Assembly (NCBI RefSeq): GCF_002234675.1
Contig: NC_019868.2
Span: 22,600,743-22,664,742 of the forward strand
Reading direction: 5' to 3'
Origin: Oryzias latipes
Taxonomy: Eukaryota > Chordata > Actinopteri > Beloniformes > Adrianichthyidae
Length of the DNA: 64,000 bases
The position numbers were made by a program, and so were the translations under genes. The notes beneath the pieces are model-generated. The model was not told the DNA's origin and did not search any database. It saw only the letters and a program-made list of their open reading frames with translations. Positions 22,980-34,049 of this stretch are shown one piece after another; the first letter of the stretch is position 1, and each line of letters starts with the position of its first letter.

Positions 22980-23680
22980 ATCCCTTAAAGTAATTGTGAA
23001 TATACATTGAGAAAGACAACATTGGTGTCATTTATGTCCTTTAACAGCATCCTTCAATTGTGTTATGACAACTTGTGTCAACTTACTATTTTAGCATTAA
23101 CCTTTAACTGTATATGAGAACTGGACTGAGTGACCCCTCCCTCCTGAAGTTCCAAACAGGAAGTAACCGCTGGTCCCAAAATCCCATAGACTTCTATTGA
23201 GACATAAACAGCTATTACTCAGTCATTCTACTTGTCAGAATAACCATTCTTGCTCAGCTACCTTTAGTTAAGCATGTTCTTACTCATTCTATTATTTTCA
23301 TTATATTGTTCTGTAGTGCAAGTTATGCAAGTCATAATCTGGCCAATCAGATGCCTCAGTGAAAGTAGGTGGTGCCTGCTGGTTCCCCCATTTGAAAGGT
23401 TTTGTGTTGCCAGCTTTCAAGCGATAGGTGAGTAGACTTCCTAGAAGCTCACCCCTGTTTGGTAAGAGTGGTTGCCATAGAAACATTGACTCAGACCAGC
23501 TCTGACCAATCACTGGTTACTGACGACCCATGGCTCCGACACGCCGGCTTTTGTATCATTAAAAACTGGCAGCAGAATTGGCTTCATTTTGAGCCAAATG
23601 TCAGCCATTTTCTAAGGGTGATGTCACACTCACTCATCCCAATTCTCATTTACAGTCAATGGCTTTAACATATATAAACA
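22980..23680. repeat. Probable interspersed repeat downstream of agtr2
   Basis: Contains the phrase CCCATAGACTTCTATTGAGA and nearby CCATTTTCTAAGGGTGATGTC, which I associate with a common fish non-autonomous repeat. The boundaries are uncertain and no terminal repeats were defined. Confidence 0.35.
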
Positions 23681-24182
23681 TTTAAAAAATCATACATTTA
23701 CAAGCTACTGAAAGCAGAACTGTATAAACAAAGGTCCTCAGAACTGATTTCAAGTTGATAAAGACGAACATTTGACAAATGTTAACTCACTTCTATAATG
23801 TTATTTATGTGTTGTGATTTTTTTTTTCTTTAAGTGAGTAAAAGGTATATAAATATTGCTTTTTGTTATTTAGAAATTCAATTGTTGGTCATTATAAAAC
23901 ATATCTAAAAGACAAAAGTAGAAAACTAAAACTTCTTAGTGTTACTTTGTGTAACTTAGCAGTTTAAAACCAAGTTAAAACCCGTACTTGGATTCATGAT
24001 TGTTTCTTGTTTCAAGTTCTGTTTTTTTTGGGTCCTTTTCCATCACATTCACAGATATACTTTTCTACATATTTGCAATACCAGCAGGCGCTCTTTAACT
24101 CCCTTTGACCCCTGAACCCCATGCTTGGTGCTACAGCAGTCATCATTCATTCTTTATGGGACGGTTCATTTTCTTTGGACCG

Positions 24183-25439
24183 CTACGAGGGATTAGAAGT
24201 CTCCACAATAGCCAGATCTTTAAGATCACTGAGTTTTCGAGAGAAGGAGCTCAGCCTGGTGCTGAATGAGCTCCTCTTCTGGCTGTGTTCCTCTCTTCGG
24301 GCCTTCACACAAGCACACAGGCCTTTACAGAGGCCTCCCAGGCGGCCCCTGAAATGGTTCCCGATAAAGCAGTAAAGCACAGGGTTGATTGCTGAGTTGG
24401 AGAAGCCAAGGCAAAGGGTTAGGGGTGTGAGGTTTTGGATGGTCCAGGTTACCCAGCAGCTGTCCAGCCAGCCGTGATCGTGAATCATTGCCAAGAAAGT
24501 CACACAGTGGAAAGGGAACCAGCAGAGGAAGAATGCCAGGACCACAATCGCTACCGTCCACAGAACCCTCTCCACCCCTCTGCCCATCAGGGATTTGCTC
24601 TTACTGCAGCTTGGAGTGACACTGGCTGTAGAAAGTTGCTCTGGTTTATTGCCCCCCTCCTGAGACTGTGATGATTTAAAAGAGGGCATGCTGGGGTGAT
24701 GTGAGGGACTCTGCATCTGCCGTAAACCTGTGTCAGCCAGCAAATGTCTCCCAATGGCACAGTAGCAACAACAGATGGCAAGTAGTGGTAGCAGGAAAGC
24801 AAGGCCGATCTTCATCCAGGTCAGGGTTAGATACCACGCATCACTGGGGTATAAAACCACGCATGCGTCAACTCGCCTATCCGGAAGGTGGTGAGTTTCT
24901 CTCAGAGCGAAGTTTGGAGCCGAACAAGCACTTGCTAGAATCCACACCACTACGCATGTGCACTGGGCACGTCTGGTGTCCCGTGCAATCTGGGAGCGGA
25001 AAGGATGGACGATGGCCAAGTAGCGGTCCATGCTCATGCACGTGATGAAGAAGATGGATGCATAGAGGTTGAGATTCAGGATGGCTCCGCAGATTTTGCA
25101 GGCCATTCGGCCAAAGGTCCAGCTGTAGTTCTGGGAGTAGTAGACGGCCCACAGCGGGAGGGAGAGCAGGAACAGCAGGTCAGAAACGCACAGGTTTAAC
25201 ATGAATGTGTTAGCCACTGTCCTCCGTGAGGTGCTGCCGTGCGCCAACACACACACCGCCAGGCCGTTGGCTATAGTTCCTAGTACTGAGATAATACCAT
25301 AGACGATGGGAATGGCAGTAGTCATGGGCATGGGGGACCAGTCTCTGCAAGCTGCTGCAAATGCAGGCGTGGTGGTATTCACATAGAAAGGGGAAGAGGT
25401 GGAGTTAGAAAAAGAGAAGTCAGTTGGGATTGCCATCAT
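24183..25439 (-). CDS. agtr2: Angiotensin II receptor type 2-like GPCR, single coding exon
   Basis: A class A seven-helix receptor of 418 residues in one exon, like mammalian AGTR2. Hallmarks: N58 in helix 1, D87 in helix 2, C114-C193 as the standard disulfide, DRY at 138-140, W166, CWFP at 306-309 and NPVLY at 352-356. AGTR-type features are FASIFFITCMS-like YASIFFITCMSMDRYLAI, Lys210 in helix 5 at the position of the ligand-binding Lys of AT2 (WMKIGLAFLLPL against its LMKNILGFIIPL), and an extra cysteine pair, C31 in the N-terminus and C328 in loop 3, as in angiotensin receptors. The N-terminus has N-glycosylation sites (NST, NTT). Unusually, the third intracellular loop is long (about 236-288), Ser/Pro/Gln-rich. 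Chemokine- or somatostatin-like receptors are alternatives, but Lys210 and the cysteines favour agtr2. Confidence 0.75.
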   Translation of the reverse strand: MMAIPTDFSFSNSTSSPFYVNTTTPAFAAACRDWSPMPMTTAIPIVYGIISVLGTIANGLAVCVLAHGSTSRRTVANTFMLNLCVSDLLFLLSLPLWAVYYSQNYSWTFGRMACKICGAILNLNLYASIFFITCMSMDRYLAIVHPFRSQIARDTRRAQCTCVVVWILASACSAPNFALRETHHLPDRRVDACVVLYPSDAWYLTLTWMKIGLAFLLPLLAICCCYCAIGRHLLADTGLRQMQSPSHHPSMPSFKSSQSQEGGNKPEQLSTASVTPSCSKSKSLMGRGVERVLWTVAIVVLAFFLCWFPFHCVTFLAMIHDHGWLDSCWVTWTIQNLTPLTLCLGFSNSAINPVLYCFIGNHFRGRLGGLCKGLCACVKARREEHSQKRSSFSTRLSSFSRKLSDLKDLAIVETSNPS

Positions 25440-25502
25440 GGAACTGGATGTACCCTGGCGTCACACGTTTTTATTTCCCTCCTTTCTGATTTTCAAGGTT
25501 TG

Positions 25503-25958
25503 CTGAAAACAAAGCAAAGCAGGGGGGCTTGTTAGAATTCAACTGCTTTTCCTGGTTAAGGACTGCATTTCTCTACGCTGTAATCATGAGCTGGCTCCAG
25601 TGTCGTCTTTGATAGCTAATCACAGCAAGAACTCATTACGTCGCGCTGGAAGTTAACCAGAATGAAATGTTTCAAATGGGTTTGTTCTCATTCTCCTGCT
25701 CACTGTAGTAAAAAAATCTAACATCAGCACATTTAAGATTAAACAACTTTAATTGGAGCAAAAATAATGACAGCAATAGATTCCTTAGTGAAGATTTTGC
25801 CAGTTTGGAAAAACACTTTAATCTGAAAAATGGCTTGTTAAAAAACAAAATCACAAGTCAAGGTATTTATGCAGAAGCAAGTGAATTTGTAGCTAAACTA
25901 AAAACTTACAATTTCTTTACAAAGTAAAGAAAAATATCCTCAAAAAAAAGGATCATAC
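25503..25958 (-). other. agtr2 5' UTR intron (predicted)
   Basis: On the minus strand a donor (CATTCCAG|GTATGATC) at 25959/25958 and an acceptor (TTTGTTTTCAG) at 25503-25504 bound a 456-bp intron upstream of the ATG. Mammalian AGTR2 also has non-coding 5' exons, so the layout fits. Confidence 0.5.
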
Positions 25959-26125
25959 CTGGAATGATTTCCAGTTCAGCAGTCAAGTGGTTTTAGTTCT
26001 CCTTTTGGCCAAAGTCCAGGCTTGACAAATGCTCCGCAGCCGCTCTAATAGAATTCTGCCCAGCTGAGTGCCTCACACTGTATCATGCTTCTGTCTTCAT
26101 GTGTGTGTTCGTTGAGGAGACAGAC
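25959..26125 (-). other. agtr2 non-coding first exon (predicted)
   Basis: Begins about 30 bases after a TATA-like box and ends at the 25959 donor. It has no long open frame. The transcription start is inferred from the box spacing only. Confidence 0.4.
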
Positions 26126-26152
26126 TCTGAGAAACCAGATGAGGCTGGAGGA

Positions 26153-26159
26153 CTTATAG
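26153..26159 (-). promoter_or_regulatory. TATA-like box upstream of agtr2
   Basis: The minus strand reads GGGGGGCTATAAGTCC, a TATA-like word in a G-rich setting, followed by the predicted first exon. The spacing fits a start near 26125. Confidence 0.4.
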
Positions 26160-26419
26160 CCCCCCTGAGCCTCTCAGCAGTGATTGCACAACAGGGAAGT
26201 TACTCCACGTCACACCTCCATCCACACAGAGGGGCTGGACTGAACCTGGACACAAGCCAGAGGCAGAGAAAAAGAAACTTCTTGTCTTTGTTTCTTAATT
26301 GTGCTCCCCCCCCCCCCTCTCTCATAGAGCTTCAAACAGAAAAGAAGGGCAAATTTGGAAAACCAAGTCAAGATGTGAGCTAGAAGCATAAATGCAACCA
26401 CTTCGAAGCTGCAATTGTG

Positions 26420-28055
26420 CAAGTTTTGACTGTTGTGATCGGGGCTCGAGACCAGGGGTGCGTTAGCTGCACTTTAATTAGGAGAGCATCGCACTTTGGG
26501 TTGAATTTATTCTGCCTGTGGTCAGATAAGCCATGGGAAATGTTTACTCTGTCATTGCGGAAGTCAAGTCAGTCACTGGGCCAGAGGGAGAAGGGAGGGA
26601 GGCACGGCGTACAAGATGTATTGGAGGAGGACAAGTTAGGACTGCAGGGAGTAAACCAAGAGATGAGAAAGCAAAAAGAAGCAAAAGCAAAGATTCCCTC
26701 CAGTGGATTTTCATTAAAGCCTTTTGGTGAAAGTTGATGAGGGTCGTGAGCAAGACTCTGCCACAGATTGCATCATAACTCCTTTGACCAATGGTGTATG
26801 CATGCATCCCCTCCCACTATAGTCCCACTCCTACTATAGTGCGTCTGCCCATGCTTCTGTGCACCTGTGTTTTAATGACTGGATGTAATTAATATCAGCC
26901 TGGCATGCATACACTGAAGCTGGGCTTGTGTGACTGTTTTCAAGTGTGTGCACGACAGTCTATCGAGCATCTGTCAGGATGTGACAAGGTGTAATAGCCG
27001 TGGGAAAGCTGACAGCGAGGAAGAGGGATGGAAGCCAGAGAGAAAGCTGTGGATTGTGAAGGCCAACAAGAAAAGAATTTAAGCCGATTTTTGCAGAAGG
27101 GGGGAAAAAAAACAACTGTAATGTTTTGTACAATGCACAGCTGTGCCATACAAAACGGTAGTCGCTGAAGCCCCATAGTTCTTTCAAGTGTGAGTTGTTA
27201 CATTCTGTATCCTTTGGTGGACTGTCACTCAAATCCATGCAACATGTTTAACTCTTAGCTGAATTGGCACAAATATGTATCTTTCCATATGCTTTTTTTC
27301 CTTCCCAGAAAAGCAAAAATACATACAAACACAAGCCAAAGACCCTTCAGACATGAAGCAACCAAAGACCAGAAATTTATGACATCTCCCAAGCCAAATG
27401 AAATACAAAAAGAGTGAAAAACCAGAGTAATGTTTGTGCCGCTCAGTTTCCTTCTGATGTTGAAGAAGTGAAACATATTTGCCCAAGTACTAACAAATGA
27501 TTTACTGCTTGTTCCGTTTTGCTTTAGAGAAGACGTCTCCAATATACAAAAATGGGATATTACAACATTACAAAACTTTGTGGTAAACAGAGCAGGAACA
27601 TTTTGCTGTACATGATGACCCATTCCTTCACAAAATATTCAAACAGAAGTGACTCCATGAGCTGGGAGACCACTTTTAATTTGTTGTTGTTTAATCTTTC
27701 AATTAATAAAGGGGAACTCTTCCTTTTTAATTAAGATGATAATAGCCTAAAGCCAGCAAAAAAACAAAAAACAAAGCGCATCTTAAATAAATGCCTGATT
27801 GTCTGAATGTTAAGTCAATTTGAAAATCAACATTGTTTTACCACTGACAGGCTTGAACATACAGTGGGGCAAAAAAAAAATGTAGTCGGACACAGATTGT
27901 GCAAGTTCTCCCACATAAAATTATGAGAGAGGCCTGCAATATTCATCATAGGTATGCCTCAACGATGAGAGACAAAACAAGGAAAAACAAACAAACAAAC
28001 AAAAAACAAGAAAACCCCATTGTCTGTTTTTTAAAGAATTTGCTCGCAATGCATT
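26420..28055. other. Intergenic stretch upstream of agtr2
   Basis: No gene recognised; open frames here lack similarity and splice support. A direct word CACTATAGT / TACTATAGTG occurs near 26815-26840. A polyA-like run lies near 27872. Confidence 0.45.
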
Positions 28056-28059
28056 CTAT

Positions 28060-28275
28060 GAGTTTAAAATAAAATTATAAATTTTTCTCATGATTTTACA
28101 ACTCTATTCTTGTAAATTATTAACCTTTTTTCTCAGCATTTTTACTTAATTGTCATAAATTTTAGAGTTTTTTTCTCATATATTTAAATCTTTTTCTTGT
28201 AAAATTACACTTTTTTTCTCATAAAACGATAACTTTATTCTCCTGAATTTATGTCTTTATTTTTATGGCTGCTCT
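28060..28275. repeat. Diverged tandem repeat, ~50-bp unit
   Basis: Successive versions of a unit with TTTTTCTCAT, AAAATTATAA/TAAATT and TTATTCTTGTAAA recur five or six times. It is a degenerate AT-rich minisatellite. Confidence 0.5.
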
Positions 28276-28359
28276 ATTACTTTGTCATAAAAGACAGACC
28301 AGCATAACCCTGAGAAATGCAGGTCTTTCTTGCAGAGAAATTGCAGTGAGAAGAGTTTC

Positions 28360-28517
28360 TTATAGTCTCAAAAGTTGGTCAGAAAACAGCCGAAACTGAG
28401 ACAGGAAGAGGTCTGGCAGACCCAAAGTCTCAGCTGAATCAGAGGACATGAGAGTCAACAGCTGCATAGGCGGCTCTCGGGAAAACTGGTCACGGTAAAC
28501 CAGCCTCAGTTTGTTCT
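28360..28517 (-). CDS. Unassigned candidate terminal exon
   Basis: On the minus strand a good acceptor (TGTTTCTTTTCACAG) precedes an open 51-codon stretch (NKLRLVYRDQFSREPPMQLL ... SQFRLFSDQLLRL) ending in TAA at 28360-28362. I do not recognise the protein, and no matching upstream exon is visible before the transposon block. It could be the last exon of a small gene, a processed remnant or chance. Confidence 0.2.
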
Positions 28518-28689
28518 GTGAAAAGAAACATTTTGATTGGTGAGGATGAGTTCCTGTGAAGACATCACAACAGTTTTGTGATGTGATGTCACTGATATAG
28601 TGAAAACTGAAGGAAGGTGTTATGGACTGATAAAGCAAAATTGGAAATCTTTGGTTCTTCACACAGAGTCCTTAAACACAGTCAAAGCC

Positions 28690-28990
28690 TTTAGAAGATG
28701 GCTCCATAGTGTGTAACATCAACAGTCAAACATGGAGGGAAAAGTACGATGGTATGGGGCTGTTTCACTGGATCACGGGGGTCATTGACTTGCACAGAGG
28801 GACAAGAGTCCAAAACACAGTTATCGCTTACTTTGTGGCGCCGTGCAGTTTTTTCTGGTATGTGCCTAGTTGGTTAGGGATTCATTCAACAACATAATGA
28901 CCTAAAACATAAATCCAAGCTTTGCCAGCAATGCATGAAGATAAAAGAACAGTGTGGCAGGCACTTTCTCCAGACTTGTTGCGCAAATTG
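28690..28990 (+). mobile_element. Tc1-like transposase fragment
   Basis: Reads, with stops, as ATGGCTCC...GTCAAACATGGAGGGAA, ATGGTATGGGGCTGTTTCACTGG and CAACATAATGACCTAAAACA. These correspond to the Tc1 motifs KHGGG-VMVWGCFT and the QHNDPKH-type catalytic end. It is strongly decayed and lacks ends. Confidence 0.6.
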
Positions 28991-28999
28991 AATCCAGCA

Positions 29000-30892
29000 T
29001 TGCTTTTCGTGACTCCACACACGGAATCTTCAGCAAAAGCCGGGAAACATTGAAGTCTTCTAAATAATAAGCAGATGTTACTATGGATGTGTACAGACTG
29101 GAAAAGTTTGTTGGTCTGGTCCAAGTCTGCTTCATTGGGTCGGGATCGAGTCCTGAACCTTGCGTTTGGTCTGTATTCAGACTGCCTTTGAACTGGACAT
29201 TTCTGTTTTGAACCAAATGACTAAAGATCTCTTCAGTCATTGGCCAGGAATTACAAGGGCGGGGCAAAGCAACAAGCAAAAGAATTAGTTCTGCGCTTTG
29301 CAATCCTTGTCGCGATAGTTCACTCATTCAAACTTTATATTTTGCCGACCAATTTGAACATTTGTATCAGCGTCCGGTACAACACTGCATTTACGGTGGA
29401 GTCATACTGTGAGGCGGTTACTGATGAGACGTTGGCTATGAAGGTACGCTGATATATGTTAATGACATATAGATGTGTAATCACTGTAAAATTGTTTTAA
29501 TGACTCTGCTGTCATTCAACCACATTTTAATGAGTTGCGGTGTCTTATCATCATGGCTGCTACATCCCATAATGCCAGCTACGGTGGCTTTTGAGCATGG
29601 AGCCTATTCAAACTGTGAGAACCTTAGAGCAAACGGAAGATCAGTCCAATTAGAAATGAACCGAGACCACCTTAAAAGATGGATCTGAGAGGGCCAGAGT
29701 CCGCTTGGAGTATTCAGACTCAAAATTTGTTCCAGATTATCAGGGGAAATGAACTCCGGTTCAATTTAAGAGGACCAAATGCATCCAGTCTGAATACCCC
29801 CTAAATCAACACAGTCCACAAAGACTCAGCCCATGCAGCACAAAACAGTTGGCTTGTCTGTGCTGCCGTACCTGACCGTGTACCTCGTCTCTACAACTGC
29901 TCCTACACTTGGCAGTGGACCCTACCTCTGGGTCGTCTCGTGCCCCCAGTCGTCCCCCAACTCGTCTAGATGAAGCTCATCTGCTGGACTATGCAAACAT
30001 GTAGTTGTAGAATTAGATAAGCTAATTCTTCTCTATGACGTCTGGCACATCGCCTTTAGCCGTTACCTATTGAATTCTATGACTTCACGTTCTTCTTGAG
30101 ACGACTATTGTTGATGAAAATGATGAAAACATGAGCAGGTGCAGATCAGACAAGACAGAGTTAGTTAAAGACAGATGTTTATTTTATTCTTTAAACCAGA
30201 AAAGGACAGTAAGAATTAATAGAACACTAGCTCTAATTTAGTACATTGTTCCACTGGACACACAGCTGGGTATTTTAAGTTGAGCTGCTTTTTATATTTG
30301 GTTTCCAATTCAATTTTTTTGTTATTTGTATTATTTCCTAGTCAAAAGTTTAATATTGTAAATGACAAAATGAGGTAAAAAAATGAAAATAAGGAACAAA
30401 CTGGATCGGTTTAATTTGCATTTGTTCTTTTATTTCAATGTGCTACGAAGTATCGATCGGGACTGATATTTAGAATCAAATGACTCACATTCGGACTGGG
30501 AGGCCAAAAAAAATAAAAACAACATCGAGCACCTTCTAATTCTATCTGCGTTTCTCCTGCTTTACATCTTTTTTTAAAGCGTGTCTAAATGCGAGTCTCC
30601 GCACACCAACAACAAAGCTGAGTCATGATTCCTCAAATAACTCCTATGTTTGGCACCGAAACGCTCTGAATCACAACTTGTGAAGGTTGAACGATTTACA
30701 GTTCATGCACGTGTGGGAGATTTGTTTGTCTAAAAATCTAAACACAGAGACTCAATGTGAAGCAGCTTCTGTGCATGGAAGAGATAAGAGCGGAAGCAGA
30801 GTAGAGAGCATTAAACCCCAAACAAAACCCTCCATGAACTTCACATTTACTGTCTGTTATCCTATAGCAGCAGAAACTGGTTTTAGAGTCAG

Positions 30893-30923
<31 letters not shown>

Positions 30924-32060
30924 CGTAAAATCATTTAGCACCATCTAAAAAAATGAGCAGATCTATAAACCATGTGGGCATTTCTCCAACTCAAGACTCA
31001 GAAGCTTGTAAAACCATTATTTCCAGCAATAAACTTGAAGCTATTATTTCCTGTATGACTTTATTAGTAGTGGCCACATTTTAGTTCATTTTGTCTGGAG
31101 CTGGTTGTGACAGAGACACAATGCAGGTGATCCGACTTGTGACTGAAACTCAAAGGTTTAATGAACAAACGTGAACCAAAAAGAAGAAAGAAACACATAA
31201 AGAATTGAGAGCAACAAAAAGGTGACAAAGCAGATAACTGAAAACCAGACACTTATAAATCCTGAGGGTCATTACCACAAATCAAGACACCTGTGGATGA
31301 TTGACTACCTGAACCTGGTGTGACCTGCAGGGAAAACCTGATACAGAACATGGTAAATGCCAAAGAAATATCACTACGTATCCAAACTAGAGTGCACACC
31401 TTTTCAATTAAATATTTACTCCTAAATATTTCTCACTTAAACATGGAAGATTTGAAAAAAAAAAAAAAAAAGAAAGAAATGAAGAATCAAAAGCTAAGCT
31501 GTCACAAAAGATTTTGTCAATCCAGCATCTCCAAGATGCAAAAAAGGGACCCAAACCCGATTTGAGACACACAGAAGGACTAATTTTTGCTAATTTTCCC
31601 CACTGAGAATCGAGCAACATCAAATACTTAAGAATGAGAATGGGGAATTCCTAAAATATTTCAAGATATTTTGGTCATTGTCCTAGAAAGGCAACCAGAA
31701 AATGCCAACGCACATTTGCAGCCGAGCTAAAGCAATGCTCAACTCTGCCTTTGTCTTATCCTTTGTTTTGTTTTTTAATTACACAAAAAAAGCCATTTGT
31801 TGACAATTTGATTATGGTAGGACCACCTTCAACCAAATACTTATGTTTTCCCCCCAAAAAAGGGGGAGTTCTACTTTTTCTCTCATTTAATGTAGTTCAT
31901 TGAGTTCCTAGATTGCAGCAAATGTTGAATTAACTAAAGATTTATTCAGTGAACCCCCATAAAATCACAAATTATAAATTATGCATTTATTTATATATTT
32001 TTGAAAGCCAAATTTCCTCTATAATGTTTTTATGCTAATATTTTGTATTCTCACAAAACA
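29000..32060. other. Gene-free stretch before the nested block
   Basis: No exon recognised. It contains short inverted words around ATTCAGACTG at 29176 and 29808 (perhaps the ends of a decayed element), a (TA)n run at 30895-30923 and a copy of the dispersed repeat (31110-31345). Confidence 0.45.
31110..31345. repeat. Dispersed repeat family, copy 3 of 3
   Basis: Contains GGTGACAAAGCAGATAACTG and AAAACCAGACACTTATAAAT, shared with the copy at 21035-21265, plus CCTGGTGTGACC-like words shared with 11830-12080. Confidence 0.5.
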
Positions 32061-32061
32061 A

Positions 32062-32111
32062 ATATATATATATATATATATATGTATACACAAATATATA
32101 TATGTATACAC

Positions 32112-32146
<35 letters not shown>

Positions 32147-32147
32147 C

Positions 32148-32208
<61 letters not shown>

Positions 32209-32209
32209 C

Positions 32210-32271
<62 letters not shown>
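32062..32271. repeat. (TA)n microsatellite, left edge of the nested block
   Basis: About 210 bp of TA repeats with TATACATA variants. Frames through it give Ile/Tyr runs and are not genes. It abuts the 5' end of the L2-like LINE with no spacer. Confidence 0.95.
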
Positions 32272-32274
<3 letters not shown>

Positions 32275-33384
32275 CTGGTGCTACTGGATCTTAGTGCCGC
32301 TTTTGATACAGTAGATCACCAGATTTTATTAGACAGACTTAGTAGTCTAGTGGGCCTTTCTGGAAATGTTCTTAAGTGGTTTTACTCTTACCTGACAGAT
32401 CGACACTTTTATGTAAGTATGGATATGTGCTCTTCAGGAATCCACGAAATAAGTTGTGGGGTTCCCCAAGGGTCAATTTTAGGGCCAATACTTTTTAATT
32501 TGTATATGTTGCCTCTTGGGGAGGTCATCAGGAGACATGGCGTTGACTTTCACAGCTATGCTGATGATACACAGCTTTACATCGCCGTGTCTCCTGATGA
32601 CCTTGAACCGGTTAACACTCTTTTAAACTGCATTTTAGATATAAAGTTGTGGATGGCAGAAAATTTCTTAAAGCTCAACCAGGACAAAACTGAAGTTTTA
32701 ATCATCGGTTCTGAAGACAAGAGAGAGATGATTTTACCACATCTTCATAATTTTAAACCTTCTCAATGTGTGAGAAACCTGGGCGTACTTTTTGACTCTG
32801 AGGTAAATTTTATCCCACACATTAAAAATGTCGTTAAGACAGGATTTTATCATCTCAAAAACATTGCCAGAGTCCGCCCGTTCCTCTCTCTTGCCAGCAC
32901 AGAAGTGCTAATGCATGCTTTTATTTTCAGTCGTTTAGATTACTGTAATGCCCTGCTCTCTGGTTTACCCAAAAAGTCTCTTTCAAACTTACAACTTCTA
33001 CAGAACTCAGCGGCACGAGTTCTGACGAGGACCAGAGGGCGGGAACACATTACACCGGTTTTAAAATCGCTGCATTGGCTCCCTGTGCGTTTCAGGATTG
33101 ATTTTAAAATTCTTTTAATGGTTTATAAATGTTTTTATGGTCTTGGGCCTTCTTATTTAAATGATATTCTTTTAAAATATGAGCCCTCGCGGACCTTGAG
33201 GTCTTCCGGTACTGGCCTCTTAGTTGTTCCCAAGGTGAGGACCAAAACTTATGGTGAGGCTTCGTTCTGCCATTATGGTCCTCGCCTGTGGAACGGCCTT
33301 CCGGAGAGACTCAGGGCCGCAGAGACAGTAGAGGTTTTTAAGAAGAGGCTCAAGACCCACCTTTTTAATTTAGCTTTTAGTTGA
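32272..33384 (+). CDS. L2-like LINE reverse transcriptase, 5'-truncated
   Basis: An intact ~370-codon frame begins [20 protein letters not shown]. It has [16 protein letters not shown], the catalytic [36 protein letters not shown]-like [11 protein letters not shown], and the C-terminal [12 protein letters not shown] ... [10 protein letters not shown]. This is the C-terminal two-thirds of an L2-clade protein. The endonuclease and first RT motifs are missing, cut at the (TA)n junction. There are no stops, so the copy is young. The 3' UTR is interrupted by an L1. Confidence 0.88.
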
Positions 33385-33481
33385 TTTTAACTGCTAATTT
33401 ATTCTATTAGTTTTAGTATAGGCTATTTTATTTATGTATTTATTTTAATTTTATGCGTCTTATTTTCAATTTTATGTTTTT
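33385..33481 (+). mobile_element. L2-like LINE 3' UTR, part 1
   Basis: AT-rich sequence after the stop, ending at TTTTATGTTTTT, the left target-site duplication of the inserted L1. The 3' UTR resumes at about 37762. Confidence 0.7.
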
Positions 33482-33483
33482 TC

Positions 33484-33506
33484 TTTTTTTTTTTTTTTTT
33501 TTTTTA
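33484..33506 (-). other. L1 poly-A tail
   Basis: A run of about 23 T on the plus strand marks the 3' end of the L1. An AATAAA on the minus strand lies upstream near 33652-33657. Confidence 0.75.
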
Positions 33507-34049
33507 ACTTGTCCTGTCCAACAGCTAGGCAGACAGATGAGAGCTGAGGGCCTCTTGGGTTGGACATATTTTACTTTAACAAGAGGGGTTATTAATCTTC
33601 AGACAAACCAAAGGTATGTCTGAATAAACCCCTTTTGTAATTGAGGCCAAACTTTATTAATTTCAAACATGTCTGAAAATCTTTGGTGTTGGACCGGACG
33701 GAAAAGGAAAGAGGGGAAGAAGAAAGAGGGACGTTAGAGAGAGGGGGGGTAGGGGGTGATAATAGGAGGGGAAGGGGGATAAGACCATGAAGCAGCATAA
33801 AGCAACAAGTTTACTGGTTGTTAATCATTATGGTAAGGTTCAAATGTAAAAAAAAAACACAAAAAAAAAGAAGGGCGGAGCCTGTCCACACACACACTCA
33901 AATGTTATAAACACACTTGTTAGTTGCAAAAATGTCCACCTGTCGACATGTACACAAAACAGATAGTGTTCACACGCATACTTATGCCTTAAAACCAACT
34001 AGTGTGAAATATTTCAGTCATTCAGTCTGTTGAGCTGACACCTGTGCTC

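Noticed and set aside
24701-25045. Plus-strand frames opposite the GPCR
   Set aside because: Antisense shadows of the agtr2 coding exon.
26417-26737. 106-codon plus-strand frame upstream of agtr2
   Set aside because: No similarity, no splice context and low-complexity Lys/Arg content.
29176-29815. A possible transposon bounded by inverted ATTCAGACTG words
   Set aside because: The inverted words are short and I could not define ends or a target duplication.
32019-32314. Ile/Tyr-rich open frames on both strands
   Set aside because: They are translations of (TA)n and of its junction with the LINE. The same holds at 38220-38477, 41713-41813, 45173-45759 and 62730-62880.
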